A stretch of 64,000 nt of DNA. Origin: Nematopogon swammerdamellus (Eukaryota > Arthropoda > Insecta > Lepidoptera > Adelidae). Within the stretch, counting starts at the first letter, position 1. Each line of letters starts with the position of its first letter. The stretch lies in assembly GCA_946902875.1 (NCBI GenBank), contig OX336344.1:17195791-17259790 (forward strand), written 5' to 3'. Both the position numbers and the translations under genes were made by a program. Positions 23,301-33,779 of the stretch are shown here, piece by piece. Under the pieces are notes generated by a model. It was not told the origin of the DNA. It did no database searches and saw nothing but the letters and a program-made list of their open reading frames with translations.

Positions 23301-26300
23301 TTTATTTTAACATTACTGATGGTAACATTGCGCGATCCTGGCTCGGAATCGGAAGAATCATCCATTCCGAGCCAAGATCATCGCTCGGAAGATTTGATTC
23401 CCGCCAACATGCACCAATCAGTTTTTTATCAGCCGACAAGGTTACTGGATTATATAGCCAGCTATCCAAAGGGAAGTCGCCTACCTTATCGCAGGTGATA
23501 TTGACTGGTCGGAGTATGTGCTTTGATGCCTCTTGACCTGGATTATATAAAAAAAAAATGGTTTTTATGTTAACTGACATAATTAATACGAAATATGGTT
23601 GCAGAATCTGTGGTGATATCGGCGAGTGTTGCCATCAGCGGCCAACTGCCATCGAGCCAGGAGTTGCCGTACATCACTCCACCGTCGCCCCACCCGCACC
23701 CCCCGCCGCCGCCGCCCACGCACCCCGCCCCCGCCGCCGACATGCACCCCGCGGCACACCCACACCTGCCCCAGCCGCAGCACTTTAGCGGCGACTCCAC
23801 CGATTCTACTAGTGAGTTGAACTTTTGTTATTTCTCAGTTTTGTGAAAATAGATCAGCTTATAAGGGTCGTTCCGCCATTTCGTTCAAATTGCATTCCCG
23901 CGCAATAAAAGCGTGTGAAAATGTATGTTTTTTAAAATAATTTTATTGAAATATATAGGTTTAGATGAAAGGAAAAAGTAGTATTTAACGAATCAGACAT
24001 TTGTCCATTCAATTAAATAAAAAAAAATAAAAACCTTCAAAATTCTCATTCCTATCCTCTTCCAAACGATGGATCAGTATTTAGTATAATTTTTTTTTTT
24101 AGTTCCTTCAAGTAAAATGAGTATATTAATAAACCCAACTATAGTGTAACTAATAACGCATGTTTCTTTGGGATTCATTTATTTTTAGAGCCATTATATC
24201 ATAAAAAGAATTAATATTTCATTTTTGTCCGTGGAAAAACGTCATTACCTTCCGCAGAAGTGGTATTACAAATTAGACAGAGTGTGACCCGACTTTAGCC
24301 TTCGCTCTACGCTCCGCACGTCGAACGCCCCTCATTGTGTCCCTGGATCTTGACAGGAGAGGACGAGCATCGCTGGGGAAGAAAATACTCACGATCTTCG
24401 TGCTCATCAACTACTTTGTCACCGTCCAGGCATCATTACCTTCCGGCTTTTTTTAACATAAGTACAAGATATAAAAATTTCATTTAAATCTTAATGAATC
24501 AAATTTTAGTCAGAATATTCGTTAATTAATATAATAAATTTGTAATATCAGTAATAAGGCAGGAATTGAAGAAATACATCAAAATTTCATTACCCTCCTT
24601 TTCATTACCCTCCTTTACCCTCAAAATGTTTGCCGGACGGTAATGAAGGGGTTCGGATGGTAATGAAATGTTTACTTGATTTTCCTTCCCTCCTACCTAA
24701 CTGGGTGGTAGGTTATATCCCGCCCGTGTTGGTACCACCGCAGCACTGAATGAAACGTTGGTCCAAACGGCTATGTAAACGTCCGAATGTCCATGGTCAT
24801 CGTTGGACACCTTATGAATGGCTTGGCGCCATATGTCGGGCTTTAAATAAAGCAAAATATTTCGTGTTTTCACTCGAGTTCAGTGTAGCCGACACGATGA
24901 AAGGAAAGTACTATCAGGGCACCTAGTTCACCAAGGTGTTATGGGCTGACATCACGGATGTTGTAGATGATGTAAATATGTCAGTGTTCACAAAAAAAAT
25001 TGTGTGCACGTAGTAAGTAGTACATAAGTAATAAAAATCCAATAAAACTGGACTTTTAATTCTATTTGGCACGTAAAGTATCTACATAACGTATAATGGA
25101 GTACGGGGTTTAACCCGACCGGGTCGGCACCAACGCACTGACTGAAGTTCGGTCGAAATGCTATAAAAATTGTTCATGTTTTTGACCAGTTAAGTGTAGC
25201 CGGTTCAATTCAGTGATATGTAAGAGTATAGTTGTTTCCACTCAGTGCATAGTGTGTGTGTTCACTAAGTTACTGTATTTTAATTGCGTAGGTTGGACTT
25301 CAATACAGCGCCGAGTCTAGTGAAATATTCACTAGATTCAGCATAGGTTGTGGCCAGTCCTATTTTTTTCTTCTTCTCTTATTAACCGACGAAAGCAAAA
25401 AGGAGTAGGTTCTCAATTCGAAGCTCATATATTTTTATTTTTTTATTGGATAGGGTATACGTCAAAGTTAGTCCCATGTTTATTTGAAAAAAATAAATAA
25501 AATAAAAGCTTTAACAAAAAATTTTACCGACGAAAAACTGAAAAGCGAAAAATCCAATTTTGGCGGGTAATAAACCTTCCTAGTCTTACTAACAGTCTCA
25601 AAATTAGTCACTTAAGACTATTAAGACTAAAAGGGTTTATTACCCGCCGAAATAATATTTTTCGTTTTTCAGTTTTTTGCAGGTTGAATTTTTTGTTAAA
25701 AAGTTTTTTACAATGTATTTTTGTTTTGTTGCTGGTTGTAATGAAGGAACCGGAACCCTCTTGAAGGACCCGAGACTGTACTTAGGGGGGAATATATGGG
25801 CAGGAAAAGCGTTCCAGAGTTTACCGGTTCTGTAGAGGAATGATCTGCAGAATCGATTGGTACGCATCCGCGGTAAGTCCAGCGTGTAGGGATGCAATCC
25901 CTGCCCAGTGCGCGTGGTGCGAAGGTTTTTTTTTTTTTTTTTTTTTTATGGAACCTGACACGGTTGGCTACATCACCTACAACATCCGTGATGTCAGCCC
26001 ATAACACAGGGTGAACTAGGTGCCATGTCAGTGCTTCCCTTCATTTCATGTCGGCTACACTAAACTGGACGGAAAACACGAACTATTTACATAGCCGTTT
26101 CGACCGACGTTTCGTTCAGTGCGGTGGTAACAACCCGGCCGGGATAAACCCTACCACCTAGTAAGGTAAGAAGGGAAGGGACCTACAGTTTAACGTGGAA
26201 TCCGAACCACGGTCAGCCTCCAACGGTCGAGCGGTCACCCATCCAATCCTGACCGCGCTCAGCGTTGCTTAATAACAGTTGACTAACCAACCGCGCCACT

Positions 26301-29300
26301 GAGCTACCGAGGCTGACGAATTTTCTTATCCCTTAGTCGACTTTTACGACATGCGACGGGGAGAGATGCAGTGGGGCTATTCTTTTTAAGTACCGACCCC
26401 ACACGGTACAAAGGTGGAAAGGGGATTTGTTATTTCAGTTAAAACTTTTTACACTATGAATTATAAATTACTTAGCTAAAATTTTGATGTTAATAGTGTC
26501 GAACTTTTAATAATCGTTAACATTATTACTACCATCAGCTAAATAATGATATCTTTATCATTATCATAATAATAATAATATAATAAAGCAAATTTCATTA
26601 AGACATACTAGCATTCTTCATTACCATCCAACCGCAAAAATTACCATCCAGGTGTTTTTCATTACCATCCACACCTTCATTACCTTCCATCAATTTTCTC
26701 CAAAACTAAAATTGTACATAGATGCCTCTCTTATGTTACTACATCTAATAAGTACAGGAACACATATATATATAAATATATTTCAGAAAATAAAAAAATA
26801 AAAATTCCGCCGAAACATGCAAATTTGAACGAAATGGCGGAACGACCCATAAACGTACAACATTTCAAAATCTTTCTCTTTTGTCAGCCTCGGTAGCTCA
26901 GTGGTGCGATCGGTCGACTGTAGTTCGTGATCTTAAGAACACATGGGCGCAGTCAGAATTTGGATGGGTGATCGTTCGACCGTTGGTGGCTGACCGTGGT
27001 TTAGATTATATGTAAAACTGTAGGTCCCTTCCCTTCTCACCTTACTAGGTGATAGGGTTTAACTCACCCGGGTTGATTCCACCGTACCGAATGAAAGATC
27101 GGTCGAAGCGGCTATGTAAATAGTTCGTGTTTTTCCGTCAAGTTCAGTGTAGCAGGTACGACCAAAGGGATGCATTGACACGGCACCCAGTTCACCAAGG
27201 TGTTAGGGACTGACATCACGAACGTTGTAGGTGATGTAACAACCCGACCAACCGTGTGTTAGTAAAAGGAAAAATGTGTTAGCTGCATTGATGGACAATT
27301 TTGAAAGAACTTAAATTTTAACTTAAAAAAATATTTTTTTAATCATTTCAGAGGGCTACACCAGTATAAGCGTTCGAGAACCCCTGAGCAACATAAGAGC
27401 CATATTAACACAGAACAAAACACAACAGCATTACGCAACAGTATCGGACGATTCAGGTAATAACTCGTTACAATCAATAAATAACCAGTTATTGCAGACA
27501 TTGAAACAGCAGTGCACGACCCTGTGAACTAGACCAGGCCGGCTGTAACAATGCTGAAACAATTTACTCACTCACATACACAGGGTGTATGAGGACATGC
27601 CATGAACTTTCACCAGGCCGTTCCCCAGATCACTTGGAGTATAAAATCTGGATAGCATTTCTCTCTGACATTTTTTTTTCACACAAAAGTAAAAAAAAAT
27701 TGTAGGGTTTTTTTATACCGTGAATCTGTACGCAGCTTAGCCTCCGGCCTCGCCCTTAGTCCGTTACTGTTTTCGTGAAAGTACATTGTTAATCTAAAGC
27801 TCGGGCTCGCCCTTTGTGACTTCCTGTTTTCGTGAAAGTATATCGTTAACCTAAACTGCATCTTCGGCTTCCTCGCGCTGCCGCCTCAAATATAAATGGT
27901 TTTTTGTGTTTTTAGTCAGTAGTTTGTTGTGTTTGTGTATAACTTCGAAATATTATCTAATGACTAATCAGGGAAACATGTAATTGGCCATACTTTAGGC
28001 ATAAAAAAAAATAAGTGTATTTATATTGTGAATGGCTGTATATTTTCTAATATAAATAAATAAATAAATAAAGACAAATCCCATAGGAGCATAAAAAAAA
28101 ATTATTTATAACACTTATTAAGTAAATGTGTTGTTATTGGAGGTATTATCCATTTGCGAGTGTGTGAAATCGAAAAAACTTAACCTCACCATAGTTGTGG
28201 AGTTGTAATGCATGAAATGTTCAACTCACAATTTGGAATCAAAACAAAAGTCAGTGCAGTGTAAGGTATACCTACATATCATCATCATCATCATCATCAT
28301 CAGCCTGTATCGGTCCACTGCTGGACATAGGCCTCTCCCAAGGCACGCCACCACACGCGGTGCTTGCTATAGGTGTCCATATATTTTTTTCTGAAAAAAA
28401 AATACATTTCACGGAAATTAGCTTGACACCTGAGGGGTTTTATTTTTATGCATTATTTGTGATTGTCACTTTATCCAACACCAAAAAAACAAACAACAAC
28501 ATTGATTATTTAAGATGAAATGTATGCGGCGATCGACGACCCAAACGGCAGCGGCGGCGGCGGTTCGGACACGTACGCGCAGATAGCGCAGGAGCCGCGC
28601 CGCACGCCCGAGCCGCGCCACTCGCAGGAGAGGGAGCCCGCGCCGCGCGCCGCATTCCTGCCTAGCGAGGCTGGCTCCAGGTTTGTCTTACATTGCCCAG
28701 TTGGTAGGCTTGCCCCTTACTAGTTGGTAGGTTTCCATCATACTGGATGAAAGATTTTTTTTTCCTTTATAGAGACCGCATGTGTCTCGGATGTGTTCTT
28801 CTCTAGTCCAGTATAGCCAGTTATACGAAGGGAAGTCTCTGGTACCTTCTCGGAGTTGATACTGGCTGGTCAGAGCATGTGCTTTGGTCCCTCTGACTCA
28901 ACGAGCCCACCCATACCAGATTATATTAAAAAAACCGGCCAAGTGCGAGTCGAACTCGCGCACCGAGGGTTCCGTATCGCCATGTCATGTTCAGCGCTGC
29001 TTCGTACTGTTTTCGGTAGATGGCGCGCATACACTTTTTAGTTACTTGTATGGGGACCCCTGTGAATTTTTAACTTTTCTTATTTGTTGTTATATCAGCC
29101 ATAATAACACATATTCTGTGAAAATTTCAACGGGCTACCTATTACGGTTCAAGAGATACAGCCCCCGGACAGACTGACAGATAGGCGGCGTAGGCTTACT
29201 AATAGGGTCCCGTACGACAGATACGGAACCCTAAAAACCTAAATATGAATTTGCTGTTTTGCATACACCCTTCCACAAGTCAGACGAGCAGCCAGTATCG

Positions 29301-32300
29301 ACGCGCAATCAAAACCTTTAAATGATTATGAAGTTTCAAATTCTGATTTGCTCAATTTCAGGAGGAGCGCCCCACCGGAAGCAAGCGGAGCTATCGCTTC
29401 TAATCATTCTAGACAAGGTACATTAAACTTTATGTTTTCTTATTTTTTGTCCACCATGCCATTGCCATGCCTTTACTGTAAGCAGGTATTGTGTCAGTAT
29501 AAGACTGCACGTTCAATCCTCCTCTGCTAACAGCTCCTTCACTGTCGGACCGCTTCACAGCTTGTTGTCGAGTTCCAGGATCAAACTTGAGAATTCATTA
29601 CTGATGTGCATTGCACAATTTCTATTATACACGAAATGACACCGCCGGAAGTGACGTATGACCGAAATTCACAGCTGTCAGAATATTTTTTTTATTGAAG
29701 GCGGAAGTTTCGTAACGTTTGATATCGAAGGCAAGGATTTTTTACCATAAATTGACCATTCCATCTGGTTCTACTAAGAACAATTTCACATTAATGTATA
29801 TAATCGATTCCGTCTACTTTAGAAGAGAATATAAAAGAATGTACTTTATTGCTTTCCAATACAAAATTGTACAAAAGGCGGACTTTGGCGGATTACCTAA
29901 GGCAATCTTTAGTGTCTCGTAGTAAAAGGTCCTATAAGTGACGTCATCGTAAATAACTGAATCGGATATTCGTTTGGTCATCCATGTGTTCTCATGGTGC
30001 AGTGGTATAATTTACATTTTAGACGGTAAATATTCTCAAAACAATAAGTCACAGGACAAAAGTTATTGAAGTTCAGATGTAGAATGTATTTCTTGTTTCT
30101 TTTCATGTACTGTTCTTCTTTCCATTGTAACTAAACTTACACTGTTACTAAAGATTTAGTAAAGATTTTCTATTCTATTCCATTCTGAATCGGATTCCTT
30201 GAACTAGTTGGAGTGTTCTGTACAGTCTGGAGTGTACTGTTCTGTATCTGCGCTCCAGTCTGACAATACCGGTCATTCACCCCTTCCTCTCAGCACGCAC
30301 ACATGCACAGAGAGGCGTGTGTATCATAACATAGTACGAACGGTCAGGCGGCCGCCCGGCTACCACAATAAGCTAGCGACAGTAATTTCGCTCGTTACGC
30401 AGAACATGGGAAGTATCGCTTCCGCAAATACGAGTACGTTGGTAGGAAGGGGTGAATGACCGGTATTGTCAGACTGGAGCGCAGATACTATACAACTAGT
30501 TCAAGGAATCCAATTTCTTCAATTAATCACACCATCTATTAGGGTAATATAATTAATGTATGTTGATTGGTTCAGCGTCGGCGTCGAGCTGCAGCAACAG
30601 TGTGGGCACGCTGGGCTCGCCCAAGCCGGAGAAGCGGCAGGCGAACTCGCCCCTGCCGCCGCCGCCGGCCGCGCCCGCCGCACCCGACGCCAAGCCCGAG
30701 CAGCGCAGGAAGCACGAGGGCCCGCTCGCCCACGCCGGCATCAGCAGGCAGCAGAGGATCTCCAGCACCGGTGAGCGACTCAGTCACAGTTCAGTGCGGC
30801 CAGACAAGAACGCGAGGAAACACACTGGCGCGAGAGCTAATCATTGCAGTATTTGTTTATCTACACTAATATTCATCGGGTCATTTAGATGAAAGTTTTA
30901 TGGGGAATGCGTGATTTTTTAATGTTAATAATTTTAATATTATGTTATGTAATATTGTCATATTAAAACATTGTCTAATTATGTAATATTTATAAAATAG
31001 ATATTATAAAGAGGTAAAGTTTGTAAGTTTGGATGTAGGAGGTAATCTCTGAAAATACTCATCCGATTTTAAAATTTATTTGACCAATATTTAAAATGAA
31101 CCTTCAGGATGGACATAGGCTATGCGAGGGAAGCCGCGGGCAAAAGCTAGCAAAAGCCAAAACTGAATTCAAATATTTAGGATATCAGATTTAAAAATAA
31201 GTGATATTTTGACATTATACTTTTATGACCACAGGCGATCTCCACTTCAGCCACGACAAACATCGAAGAAGCCTCAACGAGAAACATCAACGAAACAACA
31301 GCTGCGTCAGTTCTTCCGACTTCTATGGCTGCAACTATCCAGTGGAGAAACATCGATTCAGCTCCGGGGACCTCATCCGACCTCTAGTCGCCAAAGAACT
31401 CAACTTCGACATCGACAAGCCGCCCGAACCCACCGGCCTCAACGACAACTTGTACAACTCCATCGAGGGACCGAGCTGCAGCGACTATTCCTCAGCAGAA
31501 GCCAACGTCGGCCTCGCGTCCGACAGAGTCACAGAGAGCCCCTCCCGCAACGTCGAGGAAATGTACGCTAAGGTCATGAAGAAAACCAAATCCAAGCTAC
31601 ACCCGGAAGAGTTGAAGACGGCCAGAAAGTTGACGTACGCAAACGAGAACGCGATCAACGAAGGCGGCGCAGACCGCAATCCCCTCGGCTCCAGATTCGC
31701 AAACGACGACCCTGGTTATGAAACGATAGATCGGAAACGATCCGTCAATCATGGCTACGAAACTATAACGGAGAAAGTGCGGAAGATTTCGCAAAATCAA
31801 GACCCGGGTTATGAGACCGTGCGGGATATCGAAAAAATGAGCTCAAACGCTAATTTCAGCAATAATAACTTGCTGAATAAACTGAATCACATCACTCTCG
31901 ACAGCGGCCCAAACAGCATCCTCGGCAGCGATCCAGGTTACGAGCACATTTCGAAAACTAACAACTGTGCCTCCGACTCAGATCCGAACTACGAGGTGCT
32001 GAGAAACGAACCTCCCACCCCTCCCTACGCAACAATCGCTCCAAACTATAACATGCAACCCACCTATTCAGTCATTAACAAGACGCGCTCTGCGAATAAT
32101 AACGATGATGCGATCGTCGAGCCAAATTATGAATCTATGCCGCACGACGCCATTTATACCACCGGCAGCGAATCGGACCCAAATTACGAGTCTGTACGGC
32201 CCAAGGACCCAAATTACGAGTCCGTTAATTCCAAAGATCCCAACTACGAGTCTCTTCGGTTGAAGAATAATGACCCCAACTATGAATCTGTACGATCGAA

Positions 32301-32586
32301 GGATCGATTCGAGCCCGGTCGTTCTAAACATCCAAACTATGAATCGATGAAGTCAAACGACCCAAATTACGAATTGGTGCGGCCTCATGACCCGAACTAT
32401 GAAAGCGTGAAATACGATATGAACAAGGAACCTCCGTACGCCAGTGTGGCAGGGGACTCTGAAGGAGTGGCTAAAGACCTACAAAGGTCCGATTCCGCAG
32501 CAGGATATGAAAGGATCAAGCCCATGGTAAACAGAAGCAGTATTAACGGGGAGGGTGGCATCGTTGATGATTATTTTCAGGTGTAG
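14399..32586 (+). CDS. PAG/LAT-like transmembrane adaptor with a tyrosine-motif array (10 exons, 821 aa)
   Basis: Predicted membrane-anchored scaffold for tyrosine-kinase signalling. Exons, with every junction phase consistent: 14399-14496, 18306-18421, 19330-19417, 20901-20983, 23605-23811, 27352-27456, 28515-28680, 29362-29417, 30576-30770, 31235-32586 (2466 nt). Residues 2-22 form one hydrophobic segment with almost no extracellular part, followed by CVCGC (residues 23-27), a likely palmitoylation site. The rest is cytoplasmic and low-complexity with no enzymatic domain. It has YATV (Y64, Y225), YAKV (Y92, Y482), YTSI (Y200), YAAI (Y236), YAQI (Y253), then thirteen YExI/V/L/M motifs, then YASV, YERI and a C-terminal YFQV. 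LPEIPQP and a His/Pro-rich stretch are candidate SH3 ligands. This topology is that of vertebrate transmembrane adaptors (PAG/Cbp, LAT, NTAL). Orthology is not shown, and the similarity may be only architectural. I do not recognise a named insect gene. Confidence 0.85.
15230..15590. other. Unassigned GC-rich, coding-like patch in adaptor intron 1
   Basis: The + strand 15238-15350 is open and ends TAG (VKLRFDEEVPSP...). The - strand from about 15565 to 15408 is open and ends TAG (ESYKCTGEDLVKIRLHQYEK). Both look more protein-like than the surroundings. I recognise neither. They may be remnants of a retrocopy or TE exon. Confidence 0.3.
16430..16610 (+). mobile_element. tRNA/5S-type SINE, 5' half
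   Basis: Starts gtcagcctcggtaactcagt (tRNA-like A box), then the 5S-like cagtcagaacttggatggg, and ends near ttaccttactaggtgg. The 3' half is missing. Confidence 0.8.
18480..18935 (-). mobile_element. RTE-type LINE C-terminal fragment
   Basis: - strand frames with LTVAVVQRLKV, RRVMLGISLRDMVRKEAIR and KLKWQWTGHVSQR. This is the usual C-terminus of RTE-like ORF2, broken by frameshifts. It begins about 60 bp after adaptor exon 2, which is why a + frame reads through the exon into it. Confidence 0.75.
19575..19695 (+). mobile_element. RTE-type LINE 3' end
   Basis: + strand gacctaaaaaaggtagccgg, gaggcctatgtccagcagtg and a tgatgatgatgaa tail. It is the last about 35 codons plus the short tail of an RTE element. 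Adaptor intron 3. Confidence 0.7.
20320..20725 (-). repeat. Dispersed repeat ending cggccagtgcgagtcgga
   Basis: Shares its text with 28928-29236 in opposite orientation: ggcacggaaccctcagt..., gtccgtctgtccgtccgagg and cctattagcctacgcc. Other pieces are at 35340-35415, 58375-58490 and 62085-62175. Noncoding, probably non-autonomous. Confidence 0.65.
21045..21330 (-). mobile_element. LINE 3' fragment with (aaatc)n tail
   Basis: Begins aaaatcaaatcaaatcaaaa, then tgtttattgcc (AATAAA on the - strand). Inserted in adaptor intron 4, 60 bp after the donor. Confidence 0.5.
21341..21645 (+). mobile_element. Jockey-family LINE C-terminal fragment
   Basis: The + frame ILKSLAHAPWFITTMEIRQL... CEELASVTKTYKQRLMHE resembles the post-RT region of Jockey elements (APWY...I..DL..PTV.EEI...Y..RL..HPN). 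It belongs to a different family from copies A-C. Confidence 0.65.
21655..22985. mobile_element. 1.3-kb segment flanked by about 130-bp inverted repeats
   Basis: Left gatcaccagggatcggaata ... aaatatttcctgggagtgata pairs with the inverted right copy (22870-22985: tatcactaccaggaaatatt ... tctaatccctgc). A related single end lies at 46772-46890. It looks like a DNA transposon or MITE, with an RTE fragment (21995-22565) nested inside. Confidence 0.6.
21995..22565 (-). mobile_element. RTE-type LINE C-terminal fragment, 135-aa open frame
   Basis: The - frame from 22414 to 22007 reads YGCETWTLTVGVVQRL, LRDMVRNEAIRRRTKVVDI, LMWQWAGHVSRRDDDRW, GRPPARWDDDIKYVGG and GEAYVQQWTLTR stop. This is the intact C-terminus of an RTE-clade ORF2, with a (cagt)n tail at 21993-22009. 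Confidence 0.85.
23425..23552 (+). mobile_element. tRNA-headed SINE (family 2), 3' end
   Basis: The tail part ggtgatattgactggtcgga ... ggattatataaaaaaaa matches the 3' end of the 40150-40553 copy. It ends about 50 bp before adaptor exon 5. Confidence 0.65.
23605..23811 (+). CDS. Adaptor exon 5: proline/histidine-rich linker
   Basis: This exon encodes residues 130-197, preceded by a split Glu codon. The middle reads PPSPHPHPPPPPPTHPAPA, followed by HPAAHPHLPQPQH. The acceptor is ttgcag at 23599-23604 and the donor is gtgagt at 23812. The segment is likely disordered and offers PxxP sites for SH3 domains. The opposite strand is also open here, but only because of the GC-rich, low-complexity composition. 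Confidence 0.8.
24655..25015 (+). mobile_element. tRNA/5S-type SINE 3' half, interrupted
   Basis: The sentence gcggctatgtaaa ... tcgtgttt is broken at about 24782-24856 by a piece of the Jockey LINE tail (- strand: gcccgacatatggcgccaag). The remainder follows with ggtgttatgggctgacatca. Confidence 0.65.
25508..25706. repeat. Palindromic element, arms about 80 bp
   Basis: The left arm (25511-25595: taacaaaaaattttaccgac ... ggcgggtaataaa) pairs with the right arm (25625-25703) across a 30-bp centre. MITE-like and noncoding. Confidence 0.7.
25754..25925 (-). mobile_element. Jockey-type LINE C-terminal fragment (copy D)
   Basis: The - frame LHPYTLDLPRMRTNRFCRSF, YRTGKLWNAFPAHIFPPKYS is the same C-terminus as in copies B and C. 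The poly-A side of a SINE is inserted at its 5' edge. Confidence 0.75.
25926..26318 (-). mobile_element. tRNA/5S-type SINE, full copy
   Basis: Full element on the - strand. The head at 26318 reads gtcagcctcggtagctcagt (tRNA A-box-like). It is followed by a segment matching 5S rRNA positions of the internal promoter (caacgctgagcgcggtcagg, ttggatgggtgaccgctcg), then a family-specific body and a poly-A tail (T-run 25926-25947). It is the reference copy for the family, with about twelve pieces in the window. Confidence 0.85.
26883..27265 (+). mobile_element. tRNA/5S-type SINE, full copy
   Basis: Starts gtcagcctcggtagctcagt, with the 5S-like segment gcgcagtcagaatttggatg. It ends at the conserved aaccgtgt, but its tail is degraded. 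It faces the 25926 copy and could form a hairpin with it in the adaptor pre-mRNA. Confidence 0.85.
27895..28400 (+). repeat. Second copy of the 47285-47800 repeat
   Basis: Shared text includes tgtttttagtcagtagtttg, atccatttgcgagtgtgtga, gttcaactcacaatttgga and gctataggtgtccatatatt. It is interrupted at 28275-28375 by an RTE 3' end. Confidence 0.65.
28275..28375 (-). mobile_element. RTE-type LINE 3' end with (atc)n
   Basis: (atc)n at 28279-28301, then agcctgtatcggtccactgc, the - strand end of an RTE ORF2. Adaptor intron 6. Confidence 0.7.
28690..28927 (+). mobile_element. tRNA-headed SINE (family 2), 3' part
   Basis: Matches the 40150 copy: gccccttactagttggtagg, ttctctagtccagtatagcc and ctggctggtcagagcatgtg, ending in attatattaaaaaaa. 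It begins 10 bp after adaptor exon 7. Confidence 0.65.
28928..29236 (+). repeat. Dispersed repeat starting cggccaagtgcgagtcgaa
   Basis: + strand copy of the repeat at 20320-20725, directly after the SINE tail. It includes gggttccgtatcg and ends cagatacggaaccctaaaaa. Non-coding. Confidence 0.65.
30190..30513. mobile_element. About 320-bp element with long inverted ends
   Basis: ggattccttgaactagtt and ctgcgctccagtctgacaat at the left recur inverted at 30460-30513. The left side has a 33-bp extra stretch. It is MITE-like and lies about 60 bp before adaptor exon 9. Confidence 0.75.
31050..31155 (+). repeat. Degenerate dispersed repeat ending gaagccgcgggcaaaagct
   Basis: Shares the 'gccgcgggca(c/a)a(g)ct' ending with the repeats at 47335, 48783 and 63170. 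It lies just before adaptor exon 10. Confidence 0.45.
31235..32586 (+). CDS. Adaptor exon 10: DPNYES(V/L/M) tyrosine array and C-terminus
   Basis: This terminal exon encodes residues 373-821. It has YNSI (Y445) and YAKV (Y482), then thirteen motifs of the form [DEH]P[NG]YExΦ or HGYETI between 31708 and 32410 (tyrosines 533, 546, 564, 607, 624, 670, 689, 699, 709, 721, 740, 750, 760). YATI, YSVI, YASV, YERI and YFQV are scattered among and after them. The acceptor is acag at 31231-31234. Acidic residues before Tyr and a hydrophobic residue at +3 are typical of Src-family kinase substrates and SH2 ligands. The spacing is tight (about 10 residues) from Y689 to Y760, suggesting repeat expansion. 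Confidence 0.85.
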
Positions 32587-33114
32587 ATTAGAGCATGTAC
32601 TGGGTGAAAGGTGGAAAATGTGGTTGATGAAAAGTGGATATTATGCTATAAGGAATTCAGTCCTTTTTTCAATATTTTTTTGAGCAATTCATGCTCCGAA
32701 ATCATGTTATTGAAAAATGGGCCATGCTCTCTGTGACATAGTGTCTATGTTGCTTCAACATTAGCCCATTTTAACTTCTCCCGTCTTTAATCCTACCTGT
32801 AGTGTTAGACTTTACCAAAATGTCCATCGATGAAATTATAGTGCTGTAGATATGTAAACATAGGTATGTAGCCATAGCGTAGAATAATATAAGCGAACGT
32901 GAAGCCATAGAATGTGACAAGAGAATTTTTTTAATGAAATCAGTACCTGCCGGCAGTGATTGTTTAAACTGGTTTTTTCAGTAATGGATTCTACCCCAAG
33001 GTGGAATTCTGTGCCCAAATGTTTTAGATAATTTTAAATTTATATTATTTGACTGATGTAAACTAAAGATACATCCTTGTCACATACATTTTAGCTGCCC
33101 ATACTTGCAGCACG

Positions 33115-33120
33115 AATAAA
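33115..33120 (+). terminator. Candidate poly(A) signal of the adaptor gene
   Basis: This is the first AATAAA after the stop codon at 32586, giving a 3'UTR of about 0.55 kb. No transcript evidence is available. Confidence 0.45.
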
Positions 33121-33779
33121 ATAATAGCGGGGTGGCTGAGGTAATGGCAGGGGGAGCGGGTGGGGTGCATACGAATGCGTAGTTAGACCAATCGCAGCTG
33201 GCGGGCATCCGCACAGGGTTTAGGAATGTGAAAAGAACCAATCACAACACCATGCCACGGACGTCTGAGCTAACTTTGCCTTGTATTAAATTTTGCACTT
33301 GCGAATGCATCGGTCATTTCAGTAGTTGTGAAAGACGAGCTACATATGTGTAGGTATCAAAATTTCGGGGAAACCAATGCGTTTGAATCGCAGGATATGG
33401 TGGTGTATGTTTACGAATACTTCCATATGTAAAATAATAATAATGTAACATTACTGCTAGGTTACGCGTCGTGAGGAAAACATTTTTAACACACTTCTTA
33501 ACCTATTTTTTATTTTTTGTTTCATCTAATAAAATAGATGGAATACTTCAGAGATTGGTTGAAAATGATTAGCTTTTTATGAAAAAAAAAAAAACTAAAA
33601 AATTTACTTAACTTTCTGCGAAAGAAGTGCAACTGTTTAAACATTTTGCGAACTACATTGCAAGGCTACCTCTTAGTTTTATTCGTGCAGATAGTATAAT
33701 AATGGATACATGCAGCACACTAATGAGTGTGACAACATTCCTCAAATGTGTCCAAACATTTAATGATAAGTATTTTTTT

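Larger units (their letters stand above)
23812..27351 (+). other. Adaptor intron 5 (3.5 kb), TE-filled
   Basis: Contains AT-rich DNA, a split SINE (24655-25015), a palindrome (25508-25706), a LINE 3' end (25754-25925) and two SINEs in opposite orientations (25926, 26883). No exon seen. Confidence 0.6.

Noticed and set aside
28279..28301. CRISPR-like or regulatory (atc)n repeat
   Set aside because: It is the simple tail of an RTE retrotransposon.
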